From positions 248,001-312,000 of the forward strand of contig JBFWZA010000003.1 in NCBI GenBank assembly GCA_050185825.1: a stretch of 64,000 bases of DNA, in the 5' to 3' direction. The position numbers and the translations under genes were made by a program. This document shows positions 35,933 to 43,914 of this stretch, piece by piece (positions within the stretch are counted from its first letter, which is position 1; every line of letters starts with the position of its first letter). Below the pieces are notes generated by a model, which was not told the origin of the DNA, searched no databases, and saw only the letters and a list, made by a program, of their open reading frames with translations. Source of the stretch: SZUA-309 sp050185825. GTDB taxonomy: Bacteria > Pseudomonadota > Gammaproteobacteria > Pseudomonadales > Azotimanducaceae.

Positions 35933-37873
35933 TCAGCTGTGTTCAATCAGAATGAGCTGAGAAGGTAACCGCTCGACGGCCTTCAGCACGCTCAAACCAC
36001 TCACCGGATCGAGCGGTGAGAGCAGCTCGTCGATGACCAGAACGCGGGCGCGCTGAAGGATACCGCGGGCCAGGAACAGACGCGCTCGCTCTCCCAGAGA
36101 AAGGCGCCAACCACCCTCACCCACCATCTGCATCATCCCGGCCGGCATTTTCTCGAGCAGCGGCCCCAGCCCCACGAGCTCGGCCACCTCCCGAGCCTCC
36201 TCGAGATCTTCCGCGCTTGGTGGCCATGCCCGACCCAGCAGCAGATTGAACGCGAAGGTGTCCGTCAGGACGTGGTTTCGGCCCGACTGCGGAACGCAGC
36301 ACACATGCTTCAGCCATTCCCTCGCGCCCAGCACGTGCCGGTCCATACCCTGGCTCAGAACGGTCCCGGATGCCGGCTGCAGACTACCCGACAGCAGCGC
36401 GCCGAGCGTGGATTTGCCGCTGCCGGAGTCGCCCGTCAGCAGAAGCTTCTCTGTTCCCTGCAGCTCGAGGTGGGCATCACGGACGACCTGCCGGGCGGAC
36501 CCCGGGTAGGCGTATCCGAGCCCGTCGACGATGAGTCGGGAGCCGGGGTCCGCAGCCGCTTGGGGATGCGCCTGCGGCGCGACGGCGGGAGTGCTCTGAC
36601 GCTGCAGCCCACCCAGATAGTTCCACGACACCAGCGCCCGCAGCAAATTCATGATGCCGGTGGAGGCACTCTGCAGAACACCGTACGCGACGATCACGAA
36701 ACCGATCATCGCAACGCTGTCGACCGTCGCCGCACCCCGATCGAACAGGCTGACCAGGATCACGGCGACACCGGCAACGGCCCACAGACGCGGTACCGCG
36801 CCCGCACCGAGCTCGGCCCTGTCCGTGGCGGCGCAGGCGCGTTCGTACCCCGTCAGCCGTTGCTCTTCCTGAGCGTGCCAGTTCGATCGACCCACGAAGG
36901 CCTTGCGCGTTCGATGACCGATCATCTCCTCGGTGTGCAGCGCCGTGAGGTCGAGATGTGCCGCATGGAGGCGTTCTGCCGCCCGGTAGTAGGCCGTCCA
37001 CCAGCAGGCGGCCAGCGCGCCTGCGGCGACAAACAGCAGCAGCAACGGCTGCAGCCCGGCGAACCAGATGAACAGCGCAACGATGACAATCGAGTCCAAA
37101 GCGGCCAGCAGCACCCGCAGACCACCCTGCGTTGCGAGCGAATCCAGACGATTCGCCTCCAGCGCCCGGGCAATGAGCTGTCCGATCCCGCACTGGCGGA
37201 CGGCCGCCTGATCCATGCCCAGCGCGTTCCGCAGCAGCGCCTGTTTGATCGCAACGCCAAGACGGGTGGCGAGGTTCTGCTGCAGCAGTGACTCGACGGG
37301 CAGCAGCAGCAGCGCGGTAGCCAGCGCAATGACCCAGAGGAGGAGCAGCGAGGTGCGATCACCCGCGCTCAGCAGCGCGCCCACCAGCGCCACCCAGCTT
37401 ACGAGCCAGAGGCAGAAGTGCAACACGTGCGCCCCCAGCAGGACACCGATCCGCACCATCATCTGCCGATTCCACAACCCGATCGCGGATGATTCCTGAT
37501 CGGGGGGAAGCTGCCAGCCCGCAAACACCCTCTGATTGCGCCGACGTTCGCGCCGCAATGTGTCTGCAATCGTCGCGCCGGCCTCACGCTCGAGCTTTGC
37601 AAGGCTCGCTTCCGCCGGATCCACCGGCGTGATCTCGTCCACGAGTGCCTGAATGGGCACGCGCCGCTGATCACCGTCCGGCGTGAGGAGGGTCGCGCTG
37701 CGACGGCCCGCCCGGGCCACGAGCACCGCATGGCCGGAACGGCGCAACGGCACCACCATGGGCGCCGATTGCGCGATGCAGCGCGGCAGGTTCTCGAATC
37801 TCGAGCTCAAGGCTCTGGAACGATCCAGGGGGAGTGCCTGTGCCTGCCAGGCCAGCGCGTCGAGATCGCTCAT
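35933..37873 (-). CDS. ABC exporter, second subunit of the peptide export system
   Basis: This 646-residue half-transporter has a unique N-terminal region (about 1-135), about six membrane segments (145-420) and a nucleotide-binding domain. Walker A is GDSGSGKST, the signature is LSLGERAR instead of LSGGQ, Walker B is VLVIDELLSPLD and the H-loop is the final IEHS, only two residues from the stop. The domain is thus trimmed at its end. The N-terminal stretch PMVVPLRRSGHAVLV may be a degenerate C39-like remnant. Its ATG overlaps the stop of the peptidase exporter (ATGA), implying a heterodimer as in NHLM-type bacteriocin exporters. Confidence 0.9.
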   Translation of the reverse strand: MSDLDALAWQAQALPLDRSRALSSRFENLPRCIAQSAPMVVPLRRSGHAVLVARAGRRSATLLTPDGDQRRVPIQALVDEITPVDPAEASLAKLEREAGATIADTLRRERRRNQRVFAGWQLPPDQESSAIGLWNRQMMVRIGVLLGAHVLHFCLWLVSWVALVGALLSAGDRTSLLLLWVIALATALLLLPVESLLQQNLATRLGVAIKQALLRNALGMDQAAVRQCGIGQLIARALEANRLDSLATQGGLRVLLAALDSIVIVALFIWFAGLQPLLLLFVAAGALAACWWTAYYRAAERLHAAHLDLTALHTEEMIGHRTRKAFVGRSNWHAQEEQRLTGYERACAATDRAELGAGAVPRLWAVAGVAVILVSLFDRGAATVDSVAMIGFVIVAYGVLQSASTGIMNLLRALVSWNYLGGLQRQSTPAVAPQAHPQAAADPGSRLIVDGLGYAYPGSARQVVRDAHLELQGTEKLLLTGDSGSGKSTLGALLSGSLQPASGTVLSQGMDRHVLGAREWLKHVCCVPQSGRNHVLTDTFAFNLLLGRAWPPSAEDLEEAREVAELVGLGPLLEKMPAGMMQMVGEGGWRLSLGERARLFLARGILQRARVLVIDELLSPLDPVSGLSVLKAVERLPSQLILIEHS

Positions 37874-40461
37874 GCTTCGAGCACCTCGCCGTCGTGCAGA
37901 CGATGGTGGCGCCACAGTCCGCTCCGCGCCAGGTGCTGCTCGAATGCCGCCTCCTGCTCGAACAGCCGGGCGTAGACCGAATCGGGCGCCGTCAGCAGCG
38001 TTGCTGGATTCCCATCTTCGACGACGCGACCCTGATCGAACACCAGAACGCGATCGAACCCGGCGGTCTCCCGGATGTTGTGACTGACGAGCAGCAGCGT
38101 CGCGCCCGGCCAGCGCTGCACAACGGTACGCTGCAGGCGCCGTCGCTGGGTCGAATCCATGCCGGTGAACGGCTCGTCGAGCAGCACCAGGCGCCGATCG
38201 GTGCGCGCCAGGCCGCGTGCGACCCGCAGACGCTGACCTTCACCGCCCGAAAGACGGCTGCCATTCTCGCCGGCGATGGTGGCCAGGCCCTCATCCATTC
38301 GAGCCAGGTCGGCGATGACCTCGGAATCCGACAGCGCCTGCTCATACGCCTCGCCGCCGGTCTGTTCCCGCCCGTAGCAGATGTTGTCGAAGAGGCTCCG
38401 GTTCCACAGGTACAGGTCCGGATCGATGACCACGGTCTGCTCCCGGAGCGCGCAGGCGGCTCCCGGCGTCAACGGCTCACCATCAACGAGCAGCCGACCA
38501 TCGTCGAGCAGATTCCAGCCCAGGATCGTCGCGAGAAAGGAGCTCTTGCCGGAACCGGATGCGCCGACGATGGCAACCTGCTCGCCCGGGCGGATGTCCA
38601 CGGACACACTGTCGATGAGAGGCAGATCGCCGCGCATCACCGTGGCTGCCTCGAAACGCAGGTGGACTCCCGGGGCGGGCTCCGACGGTGCGGCAGCGGC
38701 GGAATCCACATTCTCTTCCGGGGCATCCAGCAGCTCCAGCACGCGTCGGGCTACGTTTTCGTAGGCGGGGAGCTGCTTCAGCGCCTGCGTGAGCTGACGA
38801 CTGAGAATCGGAACGAACAGCGACCAGTAGGCCACCAGCAGAATCGAGCCCAGGGACATCGACGAGTCCAGCGCCAGCATCACCAGAGCGACGCTGAAGC
38901 CGCCGAGCAGCACGATCTGCCCGCTCTCGAAGATGAGAGATGGACGCTGCTGCTCCGAGATCGCCCGCATCCAGTTGAGCAGCAACGACTCCTGCTCGTG
39001 CTCGATCGATCGATCCGCGCCATGAGCACGGATCACATCGGATCCCCGCAGGCTGTCCAGATAGAAGCGCGACAGCGCACCCAGATGCGTGCGTGCCCGC
39101 AGGTCGCGTTCGACCAGGGTCGGAAAGATCGCCAGCGGTGCCAGCAGCGCGATCGCGCCTGCGGCGACGATGAGCAGCAACTGCCCCGGCAGCAGCCAGA
39201 CCAGGCCGACGAGCAGCAGAGCGATGCGCGAGACGACGACCATGATCTGTCGCGCGACTTCCGGCAGCTCACGCACCTGAGAAACGGCATGACTGCGCTC
39301 GGCGAGGTCGGAGACGAGCCGGCTGGAGAAGTAACCGTCCGCCATGCGCGGCAACTTGCGCAGCAGCCTGGCATGGATGTTCGTGGCGAGATTCCGTCCG
39401 AGCACCTGCGACAGCTTCAGGCCGGCTGCCTCGAGGGTAACGGCCGCGGCAAGCGGCGTGATCACGATGAACGCGATCAGAGCCAGCATGCCCGAATCTG
39501 CCGGAGGCTGAGCGCCGATCAGATACCGGAAGATCAGCGCCTCGACGAACGTCACCAGCCCGACCAGGGCGCTGACGGCGGCAAGGCCGAACGCGACGCG
39601 CTTCATGCCCAGCTCCTGGTACAGCACTCTCAACCGTTGGAACACCGACTGCGCCGACGAATCCCTGGTGTGGGAGATGATCGGGTCGTCAGGGTCTGCG
39701 TGCCCGGGATGCCCCGACACCCGCACGATCACCGCGCCTGTCAGGGCCAGCCCGTCGCCGTGCAGGCGCACCTGAAAATAGTCGTCCGTCAGGAGCTCGG
39801 GTGAGTCCAGCAGCGTGCGGACCAGCGCCTGCGCGTTTCCGGACGCTCTGCGCTCCGCCCTTCGAATCGAGGTGCACATGCGGACGGCGGCATCGAGACG
39901 AGCCACGGCCTGCCAGGTATCCGGCGAATACGCTTCTTCCAGGAACGCGCCCGCCGTTCGTGCATCGACTCCGATGGCCTGCAACCGCTGTGCGATGGAC
40001 GTCCTGAACTCATCCGACCGCGCGTATTCGAGCCAGCCCTCCGCGGGCACGACGACCCGGTGCTGGTAGAGCTGATCGAGAAAACGCGACGTGTGCATCC
40101 AGGAGCGGCCACGAGCGGGGTCCATGATCTGCACGAATCCGTAGCGCTCCCGCCAGACGACGACGAAGTGGGTCAGACCGTTCGGCAGCGTCACGACGGC
40201 GATACACGGCAGGTTGCTGCCCGCCGCATCGAAAACGCAGTCGTTCGGCAGCACCACCTGCTCGGCACAGAGCCCGAAGCGAACCGCAAGTTCCTCGAGC
40301 GTGTCGATGGAGGTGCCATCCACATCGGTCTGGCACGCTTCTCTCAACCTGGGAAAGCTCACCGACGCACCGAAGCCTGCCAGCATCGAAGCGAGTACGG
40401 CAGGACCACAGTCCATGGCCGAGGTCTGCGTAACCTCCGGGATGTTGCGCCTGGCCTCCAT
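37870..40461 (-). CDS. C39 peptidase-containing ABC exporter (PCAT)
   Basis: This 863-residue protein joins a papain-like C39 peptidase (about 1-130) to a membrane domain (about 290-560) and an ATPase domain (about 600-840). Peptidase residues are all present: Gln12, Cys18 in QTSAMDCGP, His98 in GLTHFVVVW and Asp114 in IMDP. Walker A is GASGSGKSS, signature LSGGEGQR, Walker B LVLLDEPFTGMD, H-loop LLVSHN. PCATs cut leader peptides after a Gly-Gly-type site while exporting the core. About 150 extra residues lie between peptidase and membrane domain. A TTG six bases upstream is an alternative start. It is between the adaptor and the second ABC gene. Confidence 0.94.
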   Translation of the reverse strand: MEARRNIPEVTQTSAMDCGPAVLASMLAGFGASVSFPRLREACQTDVDGTSIDTLEELAVRFGLCAEQVVLPNDCVFDAAGSNLPCIAVVTLPNGLTHFVVVWRERYGFVQIMDPARGRSWMHTSRFLDQLYQHRVVVPAEGWLEYARSDEFRTSIAQRLQAIGVDARTAGAFLEEAYSPDTWQAVARLDAAVRMCTSIRRAERRASGNAQALVRTLLDSPELLTDDYFQVRLHGDGLALTGAVIVRVSGHPGHADPDDPIISHTRDSSAQSVFQRLRVLYQELGMKRVAFGLAAVSALVGLVTFVEALIFRYLIGAQPPADSGMLALIAFIVITPLAAAVTLEAAGLKLSQVLGRNLATNIHARLLRKLPRMADGYFSSRLVSDLAERSHAVSQVRELPEVARQIMVVVSRIALLLVGLVWLLPGQLLLIVAAGAIALLAPLAIFPTLVERDLRARTHLGALSRFYLDSLRGSDVIRAHGADRSIEHEQESLLLNWMRAISEQQRPSLIFESGQIVLLGGFSVALVMLALDSSMSLGSILLVAYWSLFVPILSRQLTQALKQLPAYENVARRVLELLDAPEENVDSAAAAPSEPAPGVHLRFEAATVMRGDLPLIDSVSVDIRPGEQVAIVGASGSGKSSFLATILGWNLLDDGRLLVDGEPLTPGAACALREQTVVIDPDLYLWNRSLFDNICYGREQTGGEAYEQALSDSEVIADLARMDEGLATIAGENGSRLSGGEGQRLRVARGLARTDRRLVLLDEPFTGMDSTQRRRLQRTVVQRWPGATLLLVSHNIRETAGFDRVLVFDQGRVVEDGNPATLLTAPDSVYARLFEQEAAFEQHLARSGLWRHHRLHDGEVLEA

Positions 40462-40478
40462 GTCCAACGCGGCGCCGG

Positions 40479-41663
40479 TCAGCGGGTCTCTGCCCGGGCG
40501 AGCTCCGCCGACGGCGAGGGAAGCGGTCGATTCAGCAGTCGAAACATCCGCTGCGTGAGGGTCGCCTCATCGACCTGCACGATCGCCTGGCCTTTCAGGC
40601 CGTGATTGAGCTGCGCGGCAAGCGGCGAATCGGTATCCAGCGCGAAGTCGACGCGCACGGTGCCGTTGCGTTCCTCGCTGCCGACCCTGAGCACGGTCGC
40701 TGCCAGGGTGCCGTACTCGGTCCATGGCAGGGCGTAGAAGCGGATGCTCGCCGGCTGGTCGACCCGCATCCGGCCTGCCGCCTCACTGGCCGCAAAGGTC
40801 GCCTGGAACTCGTACTCCCGGGAAGGCACCAGCGTCAGCAGCCAGTCCCCGGGTTGTGTGGTCTGCCCGACGGACACCCGGGCCATGGCGCCCACCCGAC
40901 CGGCGAACGGCGCCCTGACGGTGAGCTCCTCGATGCTGAGCTCGATTTTGCGCTGCTCCGGCCGCATCTCGGCGATGTCACCGGTGAGCCGGGCGCGATG
41001 GCGCATGAGCTGTGCCTGTGCGGTTTCGTTGCGACTGACGGCCAGGCGTCTGTTGGCGAGCAGCTCACTGGATTCGGCCTGCTGGGCCTGCAGCCGCAGC
41101 CGGATCTGGGCGAGCTCCGTGTGCGCGCGGGAGTACTTCAGCGCATCGATCTGACGCTCCGAACGCATCTGGCGATAGAGCGATTCGGCTTCGATCGCGT
41201 ACTCGAGCTCGGCCTGCGTCTCTGCCATGCGTGCCTGAAGCGCCTCATACGCCCGGTCGAAGCTGTCGAGCTCGCCCTGCAGCGTTTCGCCGGTGGACGT
41301 GATCTCACGGTCGACCGATTCGATTTCCTGCTGGAGCGCGGCAACGCGCTGCTGACTGCGCGCGAGCTCGAGGCGCAGAGGTTCGGTGTCGAACTCCACG
41401 AGCACGTCGCCAGACCGAACCGTATCGCCGAGGCGCAGCGGCAGCGCCGCTATGGGAGCATCCGAGGTGCTCGAGATGTCGAAGGCATCCGTGGCCGACA
41501 CTGCCCGGCCATCCGCGCTGGAAACCGTGACCGGCAGGGCGACGGAGAAGGCCACGACACCCCAGACGAGGAGCAGCAGTGCGCCCGCTCCGGCCAGCCC
41601 CCAGCCGGATCCCATCGAGCCGCTGCCCGCGGCATTCAGAGTGTTCTCAAAAGGTATGGCCAC
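40479..41663 (-). CDS. HlyD-family periplasmic adaptor of the peptide exporter
   Basis: This 394-residue membrane-fusion protein has one N-terminal membrane anchor (about 20-43), a lipoyl-like half (LPLRLGDTVRSGDVLVEFDT), a long coiled-coil hairpin (about 95-235), the second lipoyl half (LTVRAPFAGRVGAMARVSVGQTTQPGDWL) and a beta-barrel region. It would link the inner-membrane exporter to an outer-membrane TolC-type channel, which is not in this window. GTG start with a weak ribosome site. It is 18 bp from the next gene start and downstream of the attenuator-like terminator. Confidence 0.92.
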   Translation of the reverse strand: MAIPFENTLNAAGSGSMGSGWGLAGAGALLLLVWGVVAFSVALPVTVSSADGRAVSATDAFDISSTSDAPIAALPLRLGDTVRSGDVLVEFDTEPLRLELARSQQRVAALQQEIESVDREITSTGETLQGELDSFDRAYEALQARMAETQAELEYAIEAESLYRQMRSERQIDALKYSRAHTELAQIRLRLQAQQAESSELLANRRLAVSRNETAQAQLMRHRARLTGDIAEMRPEQRKIELSIEELTVRAPFAGRVGAMARVSVGQTTQPGDWLLTLVPSREYEFQATFAASEAAGRMRVDQPASIRFYALPWTEYGTLAATVLRVGSEERNGTVRVDFALDTDSPLAAQLNHGLKGQAIVQVDEATLTQRMFRLLNRPLPSPSAELARAETR

Positions 41664-41820
41664 AGTACCGCTCGTCGTGTTGGTCAGAACAGACTGTCGG
41701 GACTGCTACCAGGCTGCTTTGCAGCGGCCGGACAACTGAACAGCAACGACCTGTCGCGTTGTTGGGTTGAAAGCTCCGCTCAGAGAATGCCTCTACGGAG
41801 CATCGGGTCATATCTGCCGG

Positions 41821-41850
41821 AAAAAGCCGGGGCAACCGAAGTTGCCCGGC
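41821..41850 (-). terminator. UUCG-loop rho-independent terminator/attenuator after the peptide gene
   Basis: On the minus strand GCCGGGCAAC pairs with GTTGCCCCGGC around a TTCG tetraloop, with one bulged G, and TTTTT follows directly. It begins 13 bases after the 16-codon gene stop and about 160 bases before the adaptor gene. It should end most transcripts after the peptide gene and allow some read-through to the exporter genes. Confidence 0.8.
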
Positions 41851-41862
41851 GTTTGCTGGTGG

Positions 41863-41913
41863 CTAGTTGTTCCAGACGATGGAGCCAGCCTTGACCTTGG
41901 TCTTGACTTTCAT
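41863..41913 (-). CDS. 16-residue candidate precursor/signal peptide MKVKTKVKAGSIVWNN
   Basis: The frame ATG 41911-41913 to TAG 41863-41865 encodes MKVKTKVKAGSIVWNN. AAAGGAG lies eight bases upstream, the best ribosome site in the window, and a strong terminator follows. Lysines occupy positions 2, 4, 6 and 8, giving a strand-like amphipathic head, then Ala-Gly and a hydrophobic, Trp-containing tail. A C39 cleavage after Gly10 would release SIVWNN; that is inference. It leads the exporter genes on the same strand. The length is far below usual double-glycine or NHLM leaders, so it might also be a regulatory leader peptide. I recall other short KTKVKAG-like bacterial peptides but could not verify this. 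Confidence 0.7.
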   Translation of the reverse strand: MKVKTKVKAGSIVWNN

Positions 41914-41953
41914 TTCAGCATCTCCTTTCCGACTTTCGATCAGTAGCCCGGAG

Positions 41954-42064
41954 CGTTCGGCGGAATTCACATTCGTCGAACGTACTGAGCCACCCACTAG
42001 GTTCGGCCAGTAGACACCAAACTTTAGGACCGTTTAGCGAAAAGGATCACGATATGCGGATCAC
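41954..42064 (-). promoter_or_regulatory. Promoter region of the peptide gene with repeats
   Basis: The 169 bp between the soluble kinase gene stop and the peptide gene contain an inverted repeat CGTTCG (41954-41959) / CGAACG (41977-41982) enclosing TTCGTCGAA, and a direct repeat GGATCAC (42044-42050 and 42058-42064, 14 bp apart). I see neither a good sigma-70 pair nor a sigma-54 -24/-12 element. These repeats are candidate regulator sites. Confidence 0.35.
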
Positions 42065-42082
42065 GCCCGACGATGCTCTGCT

Positions 42083-43681
42083 TCAGTCAGGATGGGTGAT
42101 GCGGCGTACGCAGGCAGAAAGCTCGCTCAGCAGGAAGGGCTTCTGAATAAAGCTGACCGTGGGCAGGCCGACCAGCTCTTCGTTCACGGCCGACCGGCTG
42201 TACCCACTCATGAGCAGCACGGGAAGGTCGGGCCGGATCCGGCGGAGCTGGTAGATGAGCTCCTCGCCACTCATCTCGGGCATCGCCAGATCCGTAACCA
42301 GGAGATCGATCCGCTCACCGTGCTCCGCGAACAGCGCCACGGCCTGCTGGCCGGAGCTTGCGATCAGCACTTCGTAGCCCGACCGGGCGAGACCCACCGC
42401 GGCAAGCTGGCGGACGTAGTCTTCGTCGTCGACCACGAGGATCCGACCCGCCGACTCAGACTCACCTTCCCTGTTCGCGGTGTCCGCAGCCGGCTCGGAT
42501 ATCGACCGCGGGCGCGCGACGATCCGCTCGGACGTCGGCAGCAGCACTTTCACCGTCGAGCCCTGATGGCGCTTCGAATCGACGACGATCGTGCCGCCAT
42601 GTGCGCGCGCAATCCCCAGCGCCGCCGCCAGTCCGAGCCCTCCCGCGCCGACTCTGGTGGTGAAGAACGGATCGAACACCTTCAGCTCGGTCTCGGCTTC
42701 GATACCCTCACCGTCGTCCCGCACCGCAAGGTAGACATAGGTCCCAGGCGGCAGGCCAACGCGGATGGCGTCCGGAGACTGCTCGTCCAGCTCCACCTTG
42801 CCGGTAGACACGAGCACCCTGCCCCCGGCCTCGCCGCAGGCTTCCACCGCGTTCAGCACCAGATTCGTGATCAGTCGGTCGAGCTGCCGGCTGTCTGCCT
42901 GGATTTTCGGCAGCCACCCCAGCAGCTTGAACTCGAGTGATGCCCTGCCGGCAACCACAGAGCGGAGAAAGCCCCGGGATGCCCGGACATGACCGGTCAG
43001 ATCCAGTTCCGAGAGCTCGAGGGGCTGCTTGCCGGCATACGTCAGCAGCTGATTGGTGGTTTCCTCGGCACGGGTAGCCGCTTCGATCACCGCCCACAGA
43101 TACGGCAGGATTTTCGAGCTGTCCCCACTCTCCGCTTCCGCAATGGCCAGCTCGACGTTGCCCAGGATGGCTGTCAGCAGGTTGTTGAAGCTGTGCGCAA
43201 CGCCCCCCGCCAGCACGCCGAGGCTCTCGAGCTTCTGCGCACGGATCAGTTGCTCCTCGAGCTGCACGCGCTGCGTGATGTCCCGGACCACGGCCGTCGC
43301 GCGGGACTGGCCGTTCGAGCTGTCGAACTGCGTCACGGCAATGTTCACCCAGCGGACCTCGCCGCCCGGCAGGCGAATGCGTCGATCGGGTTGGTAGGGT
43401 CCGCGAGCCAGCAGCTGATGAAGGGCGAGCGGTCCTGCGAAACCCTGCAGCTCTTCCGCAGGCGATGCGTCGAACAGGTCGGCGAGCGTGATGAGATCCT
43501 TGCCGATCAGCGTATCCGGTTCGACGCCGAAGACGGCGTGCACGTTCGGACTGACATAGGTGAGTCGGGTGTCTGCTTCGATCTCGACGATGACCTCGTC
43601 GGAGCGTTCGACCAGTGCGGTGAAGCGGTCCTCGACGGGCAACGTGCCCGCCGTATTCAAACCGTCCTTGTTGTCTGGCAT
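42083..43681 (-). CDS. Soluble PAS-histidine kinase-receiver hybrid
   Basis: This 532-residue protein has no membrane segment. A PAS domain (about 18-135) is followed by HisKA with His163 in GGVAHSFNNLL, HATPase (about 258-382; NLVLNAVEA, DDGEGI, GGLGLA) and a receiver domain with Asp464 (LLVTDLAMPEMSG). The residue after the phospho-His is Ser, where this class normally has Asp or Glu that helps catalysis, so kinase activity may be altered. ATG 43681 is used because the frame upstream does not look protein-like. It is just upstream of the peptide gene and divergent from a FleQ-like activator. Confidence 0.9.
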   Translation of the reverse strand: MPDNKDGLNTAGTLPVEDRFTALVERSDEVIVEIEADTRLTYVSPNVHAVFGVEPDTLIGKDLITLADLFDASPAEELQGFAGPLALHQLLARGPYQPDRRIRLPGGEVRWVNIAVTQFDSSNGQSRATAVVRDITQRVQLEEQLIRAQKLESLGVLAGGVAHSFNNLLTAILGNVELAIAEAESGDSSKILPYLWAVIEAATRAEETTNQLLTYAGKQPLELSELDLTGHVRASRGFLRSVVAGRASLEFKLLGWLPKIQADSRQLDRLITNLVLNAVEACGEAGGRVLVSTGKVELDEQSPDAIRVGLPPGTYVYLAVRDDGEGIEAETELKVFDPFFTTRVGAGGLGLAAALGIARAHGGTIVVDSKRHQGSTVKVLLPTSERIVARPRSISEPAADTANREGESESAGRILVVDDEDYVRQLAAVGLARSGYEVLIASSGQQAVALFAEHGERIDLLVTDLAMPEMSGEELIYQLRRIRPDLPVLLMSGYSRSAVNEELVGLPTVSFIQKPFLLSELSACVRRITHPD

Positions 43682-43734
43682 GTCATTGTCGTTATTCAGG
43701 GCGGGCGTCTTCCGCGCCTGCCGATCGAAACCCG

Positions 43735-43752
43735 CTGGGATTTCGATCCCAG
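43735..43752. other. UUCG-loop hairpin in the kinase/activator divergent gap
   Basis: CTGGGAT and ATCCCAG pair perfectly around a TTCG tetraloop. No T run follows on either strand, so this is a structured untranslated region or protein-binding palindrome. The 233 bp gap (43682-43914) holds no other gene that I can support. Confidence 0.35.
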
Positions 43753-43914
43753 ACGATACGGCAGCCTGCTTTACCAAGCAACAAGCACGCGACCGAATGT
43801 CCCGGCCATCATGTCCTTGCCAATGCCCACGAGTCCCACTAGGCTTCCCCGTGAAAGGGAAGTGCATTGACCGATTCGGGGAAGGACCGGTGGTTGCAAG
43901 CAGTTGGAGATCAT

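Noticed and set aside
37834..39804. Long plus-strand open frame opposite the peptidase exporter
   Set aside because: The opposite strand encodes complete ABC and C39 motifs; the plus frame has no recognisable protein pattern.
41647..41835. Cysteine-containing minus-strand frame of about 54 codons between the attenuator and the adaptor gene, considered as a second precursor peptide
   Set aside because: No Shine-Dalgarno, begins at the terminator T run, overlaps the adaptor start, and composition looks like out-of-frame leader sequence.
41914..42082. Sigma-54 (-24/-12) promoter for the peptide gene, expected from the FleQ-like neighbour
   Set aside because: TGGC-like words occur but none has a GC dinucleotide at the required spacing.
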